Shown here piece after piece: positions 1 through 8,282 of a stretch of 64,000 nt of DNA. The stretch covers positions 248,001 to 312,000 of the forward strand of contig CAMFIE010000002.1 of assembly GCA_945952315.1 (NCBI GenBank), read 5' to 3'. Source of the stretch: an uncultured Rhizobium sp. Its GTDB lineage: Bacteria > Pseudomonadota > Alphaproteobacteria > Rhizobiales > Rhizobiaceae. Both the position numbers and the translations under genes were made by a program. The notes beneath the pieces are model-generated. The model ran no database searches and was not told the origin of the DNA. It worked only from the letters and a program-made list of their open reading frames with translations. The stretch's first letter is position 1, and each line of letters begins with the position of its first letter.

Positions 1-1
1 C

Positions 2-397
2 CAGGAAGTGCGCGAGCTTGCCCAGCGTGCTGCCAAGGCCGCCAAGGAAATCAAGGAACTGATCCGCAGCTCCAACCAGGAGGTGGAAAACGGCGTACGG
101 CTGGTGCGGGAAACCGGCGATGCCCTGCAGACCATCGACGACATCATCGCCAAGGTGACCGCGCATATGGAAGCGATTGCCACCTCGTCGCGGGAGCAGT
201 CGCTGGGCCTTGCCGAAGTCAACACCGCTGTCAACCAGATGGATCAGGTCACCCAGAAGAATGCGGCCATGGTGGAAGAAACCAATGCCGCAAGCGTGAC
301 CCTCGCACAGGAAGTCAACGGCCTTCGCGAAATGATCTTCCAGTTCAAGCTTGCCGGTGGCGGTTCTTCCGGTGCCCGCTGGAACAACGCCGCCTGA
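2..397 (+). CDS. Methyl-accepting chemotaxis protein, C-terminal part (5' end outside window)
   Basis: Only the last 131 or so residues of this chemoreceptor lie in the window, and the reading frame is open at the left edge. What is visible is the cytoplasmic signalling helix after the hairpin tip: the VRELAQRAAKAAKEI segment, SREQSLGLAEVN and the MDQVTQKNAAMVEET stretch, all standard for the MCPsignal domain that contacts CheA/CheW. The same motifs recur in the two complete receptors at about 44 and 57 kb. There is no C-terminal CheR/CheB tether pentapeptide. The sensory domain, and so the ligand, cannot be judged. A strong hairpin terminator follows the stop. Confidence 0.9.
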   Translation, partial: QEVRELAQRAAKAAKEIKELIRSSNQEVENGVRLVRETGDALQTIDDIIAKVTAHMEAIATSSREQSLGLAEVNTAVNQMDQVTQKNAAMVEETNAASVTLAQEVNGLREMIFQFKLAGGGSSGARWNNAA

Positions 398-423
398 GAG
401 GCAATTGCCAGTTGAACAGGAGA

Positions 424-453
424 GGGCCAGCCCGCCCGGGCTGGCCCCTTTTT
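424..453 (+). terminator. Rho-independent terminator after the chemoreceptor
   Basis: GGGCCAGCCCG pairs with CGGGCTGGCCC around a two-base loop and is followed by CTTTTT. It ends the chemoreceptor transcript and abuts the stop codon of the convergent glycosyltransferase gene, so it may stop transcripts from both sides. Confidence 0.85.
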
Positions 454-2336
454 CATGCGGCGTTTTCGCCCGGCGCCGCCCTTTGCCGACGTCGTACCGG
501 GCTATGCGGGGTCTTGTTCCAGACGAATGGATTTCGGTAAAGCTCGTAGAGGGCCATCCAGGCGGCAAGTGTGAGGTTCAGCCAGTAAAGTGGAACAAGG
601 CCAAGCCTGCGCCATGCAGGGCGCGGCAGGCTGGCCGGCATCACCAGCAGCCAGGCAAGCAGCATCAGCGCAAAGCCGCCAATCAGATTGTATGCATCGA
701 CCACCATCAGAAGACCATTGAGCGAGGCGAGCACTGGCAGCGTTCCGGTGATCGCATCCCAGAGAAAGATACCAAGGCTCAGATAAAGCATCGGGTGAAA
801 CAGGGCCGAAAGCAGCATGCCGCCGGTGGTCAGCGTATAGGCGATCATCGCGCCGGGACCGAGCTGCACGGCAAGCTGGAGTGGATAGCGGAAGCTCACC
901 AGCAAGGTTTGAAGCCATCCCTTGAACCAGCGTCGCCGCTGGGCAATCCACACCGCGCGCTCTTCCGGCGCATCCTCCCGCGTCGGGTAGGAAATCATGC
1001 CGGTGCGGTAGCCGAAGCGGTGAAGCCGTGTGCCGAGATCGGCATCCTCCGTGACATTGAACGGGTCCCAGGCCCCGCATTCGACAAGTGCCGAACGGCG
1101 GAAATGATTGGACGTACCGCCAAGCGGAAGCGGCAGTTGCAGCCGGGCAAGGAAGGGCAGGAGCGACCCGAACAGCGCTGCATATTCCACCGCGAACAGG
1201 CCGGAAAGCCAGTTCTTGCCGCCATTGGTGATCTCCAGCGGAGCCTGCAGGCAGGCAAGGTCTGATCCCTCCCGCAGGAACCGGGCATGGGCTTCGCGCA
1301 ATTGCAGCGGATGGGGGCGATCTTCCGCATCATAGACGGTCACCAGCGCGCCGCGCGCACCCGCCAGCGCATAGGAGAGCGCCTTCGGCTTTGTGCGCGG
1401 CAGATGGTCGGGCACTTCCACCAGTTCCATATAGGCTGGCAGTCCGACGGCCTTCAGCGCCGCAATCGTTTCCCGATCACCTTCCTCGCAGATAAGCTTG
1501 ATATCGAGCCGCGCATGCGGCCATTCGATCCGCGAGAGGGCCGTGATCAACTGGCGGGCGACGGCCGCTTCCTGATGCAGCGCCACCAGCACCGTATAGA
1601 CCGGCAGGCCCGGCTGCAGCCGGTCGATCTTTTCCGGCTCGGGCTTCCTCGCGCGCGGCAGAAAGGCGAGCAGGCGCATGGAGACCACGGCGGCATAGAG
1701 AAATGACAGTACCGTATGAACGGCATTCAACGCCAGGGCGGTTTGCGTCATCAGGAAGATGACCAGAAGAGCGGCAAGCATGCCGAGCGCAAAGGCCTGA
1801 CGCGCATGCAGGATCAGCCGGGCGCTGAGCTCCGGCCTGTCGACATGCAGGGCACCGGTTCGGGCGGCGACCCGTCGTTTTGCACCGACTTTCCAGACGG
1901 CTTCGCGAAGGGCGGAAGGGGAGGTGACGGCGCTTCTCGATGCCATCTGCGGATCGGAGGCGAGCGCGTCGCCAAGCGCCCGCAACCGGGACAGGCGCGG
2001 CACAAGCACGGTCACCGGCGCCTCGTCCTTCGGCGAAAGCCTGAGCGCATGCGGTGCGCGCAACTGATTGTCGAGTTCCGGATTGTCGGTGACCAGCGCC
2101 ACCGGAATGACTGGCAGAAAGTCGAGCCCGAGATGATCGGCAAGACCGGCGTAAAGCTGGTCTTCCTCGATATGGCCGGCCGCAAGCAGTTCCTCTTCCA
2201 GCGCCGAGCCGTTCAGCCGCGCCATGATCCGCGCATGGCGGATCGTGCCATGATGCAGGCCAAGGGTCACAAGCAGATCTTCCACCACCTGTTCTTCGGT
2301 TCGCACCTCCTCAGGGCCGTGTTGCGGTCTCTCCAT
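453..2336 (-). CDS. Membrane glycosyltransferase, family 2, with N-terminal GspE/MshE-type domain
   Basis: The 627-residue protein has three parts. Residues 1 to about 150 resemble the MshEN/GspE N-terminal domain (AGHIEEDQLYAGLADHLGL), which binds cyclic di-GMP in some families. Two membrane helices follow at about 185-230. A processive-type GT2 catalytic domain follows with YDAEDRPHP, the EDADLGTRL acid motif and the QRRRW signature, and further membrane helices close the C-terminus. It probably transfers sugars from a nucleotide donor to an exported or membrane-bound glycan; donor and product are unknown. An in-frame ATG at 2414 would add 26 Cys/Gly-rich residues; I prefer 2336 because the domain begins there, although neither start has a well-placed ribosome site. 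The promoter region is shared with the divergent binding-protein gene. Confidence 0.85.
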   Translation of the reverse strand: MERPQHGPEEVRTEEQVVEDLLVTLGLHHGTIRHARIMARLNGSALEEELLAAGHIEEDQLYAGLADHLGLDFLPVIPVALVTDNPELDNQLRAPHALRLSPKDEAPVTVLVPRLSRLRALGDALASDPQMASRSAVTSPSALREAVWKVGAKRRVAARTGALHVDRPELSARLILHARQAFALGMLAALLVIFLMTQTALALNAVHTVLSFLYAAVVSMRLLAFLPRARKPEPEKIDRLQPGLPVYTVLVALHQEAAVARQLITALSRIEWPHARLDIKLICEEGDRETIAALKAVGLPAYMELVEVPDHLPRTKPKALSYALAGARGALVTVYDAEDRPHPLQLREAHARFLREGSDLACLQAPLEITNGGKNWLSGLFAVEYAALFGSLLPFLARLQLPLPLGGTSNHFRRSALVECGAWDPFNVTEDADLGTRLHRFGYRTGMISYPTREDAPEERAVWIAQRRRWFKGWLQTLLVSFRYPLQLAVQLGPGAMIAYTLTTGGMLLSALFHPMLYLSLGIFLWDAITGTLPVLASLNGLLMVVDAYNLIGGFALMLLAWLLVMPASLPRPAWRRLGLVPLYWLNLTLAAWMALYELYRNPFVWNKTPHSPVRRRQRAAPGENAA

Positions 2337-2451
2337 CGCGAACGGGCCTAAAGCGGAAAATGCACAACCGCACCGGTTGCCATTGCTGATCGAACACGCA
2401 TATCCTGCGTTCATCCTCCAGTTCGAGCGATCAAGGAATGCCTCATTGCCG

Positions 2452-3324
2452 ATGAAAAGGCTAAATCAATATATCCGCATTTTCAAGTATGCGTCTGTTC
2501 TTCTTGTCGGCATCCTCGGTTCCGCCTTTGCTGCCCCGGCGGCGGAGCTGAAGCCGCTCACTTTTCCGTTGCTGTTCGATGCCCGCGAGCGGCTGGCGAA
2601 GCCCGATCTCACAACGCTGCCACGGTTGCGCTTTCTGACGACGCTGGATTTCCCACCCTTCAACTTTGCCGATGAGGCTGGACGGCCGACAGGGTTTCAG
2701 GTGGATCTTGCCCGCGCGATCTGCGCCGAACTGGATATCGTCGCCAAATGCCAGATCGAGGCCATGCCTTTTGCCGAGCTGCGCCCGGCCCTTGACAACC
2801 GTCAGGGGGAGGCAATCATTGCGGGCATGGCGGTGACGCCGGACCTTCGCCAGTCCTATCTCGTCTCAAGGCCCTTCATGGTGCTGCCCGCCCGTTTCCT
2901 GAAACGGCGTGAATTGCCGGTCGAAGGGCCTGCCGCCCTTTCCCTTGCAGGACAGGCCGTCGGGGTCGTGGAAAAGAGTGCGCACGAGGCCATGCTGAAG
3001 GCCTGGTTTCCGGCGCTGAAGCCGGTGGCCTTCAAGGATTACGCGGCGCTGACCGGAGCGCTGGCAAACGGGAAGATCGCGGCGGCCTTCGGAGATGGCG
3101 TGCGCCTCACCTTCTGGAACGCAAGTGCGGACGCCCGCAATTGCTGTCAGCTTGTGGACGGGCCTTACGTGTCCGACCAGTTTCTCGGTGAAGGGCTGAC
3201 GATCCAGTTCGCACCGGATGAGAGCCTCTTGCAGCAGGCCGTCGATCACGCCCTGCTTTCGCTGTCGCGCAAGGGCAGGCTCAAGGAGCTCTACCTGCGC
3301 TATTTCCCTTACGGATTGTATTGA
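2452..3324 (+). CDS. Extracellular solute-binding protein, family 3 (amino-acid type)
   Basis: A 290-residue secreted protein with an N-terminal signal peptide (basic start MKRLNQYIRIFK, hydrophobic core, cleavage after about SAFAAPAA). It then has the SBP_bac_3 fold: FLTTLDFPPFNF, GFQVDLARAICAEL and the characteristic VVEKSAHEAM hinge segment. Family members bind polar amino acids in the periplasm for an ABC importer or act as ligand sensors. No permease or ATPase gene is adjacent, so this may be an orphan receptor or may serve a transporter elsewhere. The ATG at 2452 is chosen because it begins the signal peptide and has AAGGA upstream; an upstream in-frame ATG at 2377 would destroy the signal peptide. 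The gene converges with the TerB gene with only 6 bp between stops. Confidence 0.85.
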   Translation: MKRLNQYIRIFKYASVLLVGILGSAFAAPAAELKPLTFPLLFDARERLAKPDLTTLPRLRFLTTLDFPPFNFADEAGRPTGFQVDLARAICAELDIVAKCQIEAMPFAELRPALDNRQGEAIIAGMAVTPDLRQSYLVSRPFMVLPARFLKRRELPVEGPAALSLAGQAVGVVEKSAHEAMLKAWFPALKPVAFKDYAALTGALANGKIAAAFGDGVRLTFWNASADARNCCQLVDGPYVSDQFLGEGLTIQFAPDESLLQQAVDHALLSLSRKGRLKELYLRYFPYGLY

Positions 3325-3330
3325 AGGGCT

Positions 3331-3750
3331 TTATCCCGGAATGCGGCGATAGCGCGCGATTGCACTGCGTTCGATGGCCGCGCAGGTAAGTTTGTCGAGC
3401 GAGAGCGTGTCGCGCAGGCGGGCAAGCAGGCGCAGTTCCTCGCGGGTGAGGCGCAGGTCGACGGCAGCCACTTCGACCGCCAGCGCATAGGCCGTGTCAT
3501 GCAGCGTTTCCGGCAGGCTGCGGCGAATGAGATCAAGCACGCCGTCAAGACCGAGGTCGGAGGCCAGCAGCTTGGAGCAATCCTGCGAGACCACGAGGAT
3601 TGCGTCCACATCGAACCCGTCGAAAACCGGCAGCGATTTCACCAGCGTGCCGATATGGCCAAGCTCGTCATCATGCATCTGGCTATCAACGGCCGAGGCC
3701 ATCACCATGGTGTAGATCAGCGCTTCTTCGGCGGTAACGGTTTTGCTCAT
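3331..3750 (-). CDS. TerB-family (tellurite resistance protein-like) protein
   Basis: A 139-residue acidic, all-alpha protein of the TerB/DUF533 type. Conserved-looking blocks are MASAVDSQMHDDELGHIG near the N-terminus (the metal-binding-like D/E cluster of the fold), then DLRLTREELRLLARLRDTL near the end. Members are cytoplasmic helical proteins, often linked to stress or phage-defence operons; no specific reaction is known. The start at 3750 has a clear GAGGAG-like ribosome site. The longer open frame to 3906 runs through the intergenic region and has no support. There are no ter-operon partners, so a link to tellurite is not implied. Confidence 0.8.
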   Translation of the reverse strand: MSKTVTAEEALIYTMVMASAVDSQMHDDELGHIGTLVKSLPVFDGFDVDAILVVSQDCSKLLASDLGLDGVLDLIRRSLPETLHDTAYALAVEVAAVDLRLTREELRLLARLRDTLSLDKLTCAAIERSAIARYRRIPG

Positions 3751-3853
3751 GATGCGGGCTCCTCGCGTGCGATTGTTCTCCCGAGTTAAGGCGCAAGCGT
3801 CTGCGTTGCAAGCCCGCTTTGCTCTCCATCCGATAGCCGCGCCGGGGTGGCCC

Positions 3854-4522
3854 TTACTGGCTTGCCCAGATGATGCGGGCGATCCATTCCACATCGCTGG
3901 TTTCAAGGCTGCGGTTCGGATGTTCCGGGTTGAGCGAAAGAAGCTCCACGGCGCGGGGTGTCTGGCGCAGCAGCACCTTGGCCATCACCTCACCCTCGCG
4001 GGTTTTCACCACCACGCGGTCGCCACGGCGGATCTGTGCGCCCGGCTCGACGATCAGGATATCGCCATCGCGGTAAAGCGGCATCATGCTTTCGCCCTGC
4101 ACCTCCAGCGCATAGACACCGGCACGGCGCTCGTCGGATGCGGGGAAATGCACGAGATCCCAGCCCTGACCGGCCGGAAAACCGCCATCATCGAAAAAGC
4201 CGCCCGCGCCCGCCCGCGCAAAACCCAAAAGCGGAATGGAACTCGTCTGCGGCGGAAAAGACCCCTGCGGCATGGAATAGCTGTCGGCCGGCAGATTGTT
4301 GACGAAGGCCACGAACTGCTCGATCGTCGAGCCCGTCGCGTCGAGAACCTTGGCGATGGATTCGGTTGACGGCCAGCGAAGACGGCCATCCGCGCCCACC
4401 CGCTTCGACTTGTTGAAGGCGGTCGGATCAAGTCCGGCGCGGCGGGCAAGCCCCGACGGCGACAGTTGATTGGTTTCAGCCAGCCGGTCCAGCGCGTTCC
4501 AGATCTTCTCATGCGAAAACAT
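3854..4522 (-). CDS. S24-family (LexA/CI-like) transcriptional repressor
   Basis: A 222-residue regulator. The N-terminal third is a helix-turn-helix with LSPSGLARRAGLDPTAFNK as the recognition region. The C-terminal third is an S24 peptidase/dimerisation domain with the serine motif GESMMPLYRDGD, the following RRGDRVVVKTREGE segment that carries the candidate catalytic lysine, and LSLNPEHPN. An alanine-glycine pair in the linker (FARAGAGG) is a possible self-cleavage site. Such proteins repress genes until a stress signal triggers cleavage or conformational change. No phage genes lie nearby, so it is best read as a chromosomal regulator. ATG 4522 is used; a GTG two codons upstream is an alternative. 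Confidence 0.85.
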   Translation of the reverse strand: MFSHEKIWNALDRLAETNQLSPSGLARRAGLDPTAFNKSKRVGADGRLRWPSTESIAKVLDATGSTIEQFVAFVNNLPADSYSMPQGSFPPQTSSIPLLGFARAGAGGFFDDGGFPAGQGWDLVHFPASDERRAGVYALEVQGESMMPLYRDGDILIVEPGAQIRRGDRVVVKTREGEVMAKVLLRQTPRAVELLSLNPEHPNRSLETSDVEWIARIIWASQ

Positions 4523-4593
4523 AGCCACGACCCCGTCGCGGGCGCGAGGATCGCCACCCGGTTTCCTGGGCGGGAGTCTAGCGGAAAGCCGAT

Positions 4594-4649
4594 GTTGCGT
4601 AAAGGTAAAAGGAAAAAAATCCTTCTATTTTTTAATTATCTTACGCAAC
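4594..4649. promoter_or_regulatory. Spaced inverted repeat GTTGCGTAA / TTACGCAAC upstream of the S24 repressor
   Basis: GTTGCGTAA at 4594-4602 is exactly repeated in inverse at 4641-4649, with 38 nt between, in a locally AT-rich stretch. The right arm overlaps the stop codon of the response-regulator gene. It lies in the presumed promoter region of the S24 repressor and could be an autoregulatory operator pair. That is inference from position only. Confidence 0.35.
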
Positions 4650-5288
4650 CATCGATGTATTGATCTTGCCCAGCTGAATCACGGCCTGCGTGCGGCTATC
4701 CACATTGAGTTTCAACAGGATGGCGGAAACATGCGCCTTGATCGTTGCCTCGGAAACCCCGAGTTCATAGGCGATCTGCTTGTTCAGCAGCCCTTCCGCC
4801 AGCATGCCGAGCACGCGGCTCTGCTGCGGGGTGAGCGTGCGCAGGCGGTTGATAAGGTCCGCTGATTCGGGATCGGTTTCAACCGCACCGTGATAGCCGG
4901 GCGGCGTTGCGATGTCGCCGGCAAGAACCGAGCGGATGGCCGCGCGGATATCGTCGATACCGGAGGATTTCGAGATGAAGCCGGAGGCCCCGAGCTGAAG
5001 GGCACGATGCACGGTCGAGGCATCATCGCTTGCAGAGACGATCACCACGGGCAGGTTCGGAAATTCGGCCCTGAGCGCCATCAACCCGGAAAAACCGCTG
5101 ACGCCCGGCATGGCGAGATCGAGCAGCATCAGGTCTGCGCCGGAATGCTCGGCGGCGGCCTGATGTGCGGCGGAAAAATCGCCCGCCTCGATAATGGCAT
5201 GGTCTCCTTCCATGCCGCCGATGGCCTGTCTCAATGCGCCGCGAAACAGCGGGTGGTCATCAGCAATGATTATTGACAGTGTCGACAT
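4641..5288 (-). CDS. LuxR/NarL-family two-component response regulator
   Basis: A 215-residue regulator with an N-terminal receiver domain (acidic pocket IIADDHPLFRG, phospho-acceptor Asp in LMLLDLAMPG, switch lysine in FISKSSGIDDI) and a C-terminal LuxR helix-turn-helix (TPQQSRVLGMLAEGLLNKQI, then AYELGVSEATIKAHVSAIL). It should bind DNA when phosphorylated. No kinase gene is adjacent, so it is an orphan regulator by position. Its architecture fits the CrbR-like regulators paired with symporter-type kinases such as the one at 25.8-29.3 kb. A strong GGGGAGGGTG ribosome site supports the start. Confidence 0.92.
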   Translation of the reverse strand: MSTLSIIIADDHPLFRGALRQAIGGMEGDHAIIEAGDFSAAHQAAAEHSGADLMLLDLAMPGVSGFSGLMALRAEFPNLPVVIVSASDDASTVHRALQLGASGFISKSSGIDDIRAAIRSVLAGDIATPPGYHGAVETDPESADLINRLRTLTPQQSRVLGMLAEGLLNKQIAYELGVSEATIKAHVSAILLKLNVDSRTQAVIQLGKINTSMVA

Positions 5289-5510
5289 CTATGCACCCTC
5301 CCCAGCGCGCTCCGGTATCCCCATCCAGACCGGAAACGTGCTTCCCATGCTTGCCTTATGACAAACGTATAACAGGTCCAGCCCTTTGCGGAAGAACCAA
5401 TTAGCGCTTTCGCGGGTATTAGTGTCGCCAACAGGCAAAACATTCAACCGCAACCATGGACAAAATCGCCGTCTTCCGGCAAATGCCTCGCTGAAGGCGG
5501 GGGTGAGGCA

Positions 5511-5861
5511 ATGGTCGGCAGCATTTACAAGATCGTTCCGGAAGAACTCTGGAACCAGGCAAAGGCAGCGGGGCGCTTCGACGGGGCGGCCATTGATCTT
5601 GCCGATGGCTATATCCATTTCTCAACGGCCACGCAGGCGCGCGAAACCGCACGGCGGCACTTTCACGGTCAGCCGGGCCTGCTGCTCGTCGCGGTCTCGG
5701 CGGATGCCCTGGGCGAGGCGCTGGTATTCGAGCCCTCCCGCGGTGGTGATCTTTTCCCGCATCTCTACGCGCCGCTCGATCTTTCGGCGGTTCTTTGGGA
5801 AAAGCCGCTGCCCTTTGATGCCGCAAGCGGTCTGCACCAGTTTCCGGAGGATATGGCATGA
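5511..5861 (+). CDS. DUF952 domain protein
   Basis: A 116-residue cytosolic protein. IYKIVPEELWNQA, then DLADGYIHFSTATQARETA, and the ending VLWEKPLPFD are typical of DUF952 (COG3502), a small family of unknown function sometimes compared with glutathione-S-transferase-associated proteins. Its last codons overlap the pyrD start by 4 bp (ATGA), so the two are translationally coupled. The start has GGGTGAGG a few bases upstream. The 222-bp gap before it is shared with the divergent response-regulator gene. Confidence 0.85.
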   Translation: MVGSIYKIVPEELWNQAKAAGRFDGAAIDLADGYIHFSTATQARETARRHFHGQPGLLLVAVSADALGEALVFEPSRGGDLFPHLYAPLDLSAVLWEKPLPFDAASGLHQFPEDMA

Positions 5862-6940
5862 GCCGCCTGTTTGACACGCTTGGCCGTCGCGCCCTGTTTC
5901 TGTTTGATCCGGAAACCGCCCATGGACTTTCGATCAAGGGGCTGAAGTCCGGACTGGTTCCGACCTGTCGCCCGGCGGCAGATCCGCGGCTGGAACAGGT
6001 GGTGGCTGGCATCCGCTTTGCCAATCCGCTCGGCATGGCGGCGGGATATGACAAGAATGCCGAAGTGCCGGATCAATTGCTCGGCCTCGGCTTCGGCTTT
6101 GCGGAAGTGGGCACGCTGACGCCCTTGCCGCAGGCGGGCAATCCGAAGCCGCGCATGTTCCGCCTCGAGGGGGAGCGCGGCGTGATCAACCGGCTCGGCT
6201 TCAACAACGAGGGCCATGCGGCAGCACTTCTGCGACTGAAGGCACGGCGCGGCGAAGGTGTGGTGGGCGTCAATATCGGCGCGAACAAGGACAGTGCCGA
6301 TCGCATCGCCGATTACGTGCTTGGCATCCGTGCCTTTTACGATGTCGCGACCTATTTCACCGTCAATATTTCCTCGCCGAACACGCCGGGCCTTCGGGAC
6401 CTGCAGGCGCGCGCGAGCCTTGCCGAATTGCTTGCCGCCGTGCTTGCCGCGCGCAAGGAAGAGGCGGGCCGTTCCGGCCGCAGCGTGCCGGTCTTCCTGA
6501 AGATCGCTCCCGACCTGACGCCGGATGGCATGGACGATATCGCTGCCGAAGTGCTTTCCCATCCGCTGGACGGGCTGATCATTTCCAACACCACGCTCTC
6601 GCGCGAAGGGGTCTGCGATCCGCAGGCGAAGGAGGCGGGCGGGCTTTCCGGCACGCCGCTTTTCATCCGCTCGACGGCGGTGCTCGCGGCCATGCGCAAG
6701 CGGCTCGGACCCGATCTGCCGATCATCGGCGTGGGCGGTGTGTCATCCGCCGAAACGGCGCTCGAAAAGATCAGGGCAGGCGCGCATCTGGTGCAGCTCT
6801 ATTCCTGCATGGTCTATGAGGGGCCGGGCCTGCCGGGCCGGATCGTCCGCGGCCTTTCCGCCCTGATGGAGCGCGAAGGCGTATCTTCGATTGCGGATCT
6901 GCGCGGCAGCAAGACCGATTACTGGGCGGAAAAGGCCTGA
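5858..6940 (+). CDS. pyrD: Dihydroorotate dehydrogenase (quinone), class 2
   Basis: PyrD oxidises dihydroorotate to orotate in pyrimidine synthesis, passing electrons to membrane quinone. The 360-residue length and N-terminal amphipathic segment (LGRRALFLFDPETAHGL) are those of the membrane-associated class 2 enzymes. Visible signatures are NPLGMAAGYDKNAEV, INRLGFNNEG, the active-site loop NISSPNTPGLRDLQ with the catalytic serine, FLKIAPDLT, ISNTTLSRE, and the FMN-phosphate site IIGVGGVSSAETA. It is coupled to the upstream DUF952 gene by a 4-bp overlap, and its 3' end overlaps the convergent MATE gene by 22 bp. Confidence 0.97.
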   Translation: MSRLFDTLGRRALFLFDPETAHGLSIKGLKSGLVPTCRPAADPRLEQVVAGIRFANPLGMAAGYDKNAEVPDQLLGLGFGFAEVGTLTPLPQAGNPKPRMFRLEGERGVINRLGFNNEGHAAALLRLKARRGEGVVGVNIGANKDSADRIADYVLGIRAFYDVATYFTVNISSPNTPGLRDLQARASLAELLAAVLAARKEEAGRSGRSVPVFLKIAPDLTPDGMDDIAAEVLSHPLDGLIISNTTLSREGVCDPQAKEAGGLSGTPLFIRSTAVLAAMRKRLGPDLPIIGVGGVSSAETALEKIRAGAHLVQLYSCMVYEGPGLPGRIVRGLSALMEREGVSSIADLRGSKTDYWAEKA

Positions 6941-8256
6941 GCCCGCTTTGCAGGCAGGAGCCTGAACAACAGCAGCCCTCGCGCCAGCAGGAAGATGTTG
7001 AGCGCAATCCACAGGCCGTGATTGCCGAGCGGCGGCACGAGAACAAGCAGCGCCGCCCCATAGGCTGCGAAGGACAGAAGCATCTGGTTGCGCATGTCGC
7101 GCGACCACGTCGCCCCGACAAAGACGCCATCCATCAGGAAGGCGAGCACGCCCGCAAGACCCGTCAGCGCGGCATGGATCCGGTATAGACCCGCTGCATC
7201 GCGCACATCGGGTGCGGTTGTCAAAAGCGCAATCAGCGGCTCGCCAAGGATCAGGAAGAACAGGCCAGCAAACAGCGCCAGCGCCATCGACCAGAAGAAG
7301 GTGAGCCGGATCGCGCGGTCAAAGGCAGGCCGGTATTGCGCGCCGATCGCCCGTCCCGTCAGTTGCTCGGCGGCATTGGCCAGACCGTCGAGATAGAAGG
7401 CGGAAATCATCATGAAATTCATCAGCACCGCGTTGGCTGCAAGCGTCACTTCGCCGAAGGAGGAGCCGATGCGGGTCATCAGCATATAGGCCGCGAGCAG
7501 CACGAAAGTGCGGATCAGCAGGTCCCGGTTCAGCGTGAAAAGGCTCGCGAGCCGTTCCCGGTCGAGAAGCTCCGAAAGGGGCGGCCAGTCAAGATCGCGG
7601 AAGTGCCGGCGCACGAGGATCAGTCCCATCACCATGCCCGCCGTCTCGCCCGCAACGGCTGCCCAGCCAACGCCCGCAACGCCGTAATTCAGCGTGAGGC
7701 CGAGCACGAGCGCAAGCACGATATTGGTGACATTGATCAGGATCTGCAGCGCCAGCCCTGCTTTTGCCGCGCCGCGTCCGAGCAGGGTGCCGAGGATGAC
7801 GAAATTGGCCAGCGCCATCGGCCCCGCCAGAATGCGGATCGAAAAATAGGTGGACGTGACGGAGGCGGCCTCCCCCTTGGCAGCCATCAGCGCAAGGCCT
7901 GCTTTCAGCACCGGTTGCGAGAGAAGAAGCATCGCCACGCCACAGGCAATCGCCAGCAGGAAGGCCCGGCAGAAGACCGCAATTTGCTGTGGCCGGTCGC
8001 CCCGCCCATAGGCCTGTGCCACCAGACCGGTGGTGGAGGAGCGCAGGAAATTGAAGACGGAATAGATGAAATCGAGAAGGACGGCGCCGATGGTGAGGCC
8101 GGCAAGGGCTGCCGCACTGCCAAGCTGTCCGACCACAGCCGTGTCCGTGAGCCCGAGCAGCGGGGTTGTCAGGAAACCGAGCGTCATCGGAACGGCAATC
8201 GACAGCACCAGCCGGTGGGTCACGTCGAAGGCCTGCGGATTGCGGCTCTGTTCCAT
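6919..8256 (-). CDS. MATE-family multidrug/drug-cation efflux transporter
   Basis: A 445-residue inner-membrane protein with about twelve hydrophobic segments in two homologous halves. MATE features include the N-terminal IAVPMTLGFLTTPLLGLTDT with the conserved P and D, the TGLVAQAYGRGD loop (equivalent of the usual QA.G..), and ANAVLMNFMMISAFYLDG in the second half. It belongs to the DinF-like branch and would export organic cations or drugs by sodium or proton antiport; the substrate is unknown. The start at 8256 follows AAGGA; the open frame to 8343 runs back into the neighbouring gene. The C-terminus overlaps the convergent pyrD gene. Confidence 0.92.
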   Translation of the reverse strand: MEQSRNPQAFDVTHRLVLSIAVPMTLGFLTTPLLGLTDTAVVGQLGSAAALAGLTIGAVLLDFIYSVFNFLRSSTTGLVAQAYGRGDRPQQIAVFCRAFLLAIACGVAMLLLSQPVLKAGLALMAAKGEAASVTSTYFSIRILAGPMALANFVILGTLLGRGAAKAGLALQILINVTNIVLALVLGLTLNYGVAGVGWAAVAGETAGMVMGLILVRRHFRDLDWPPLSELLDRERLASLFTLNRDLLIRTFVLLAAYMLMTRIGSSFGEVTLAANAVLMNFMMISAFYLDGLANAAEQLTGRAIGAQYRPAFDRAIRLTFFWSMALALFAGLFFLILGEPLIALLTTAPDVRDAAGLYRIHAALTGLAGVLAFLMDGVFVGATWSRDMRNQMLLSFAAYGAALLVLVPPLGNHGLWIALNIFLLARGLLLFRLLPAKRAQAFSAQ

Positions 8257-8282
8257 GATGTCAGTCCTTCCGCCTTTGCGGA

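Noticed and set aside
3854-4522. Prophage marker based on the S24 repressor
   Set aside because: No integrase, structural or lysis genes and no att-like repeats nearby; composition is that of the host.
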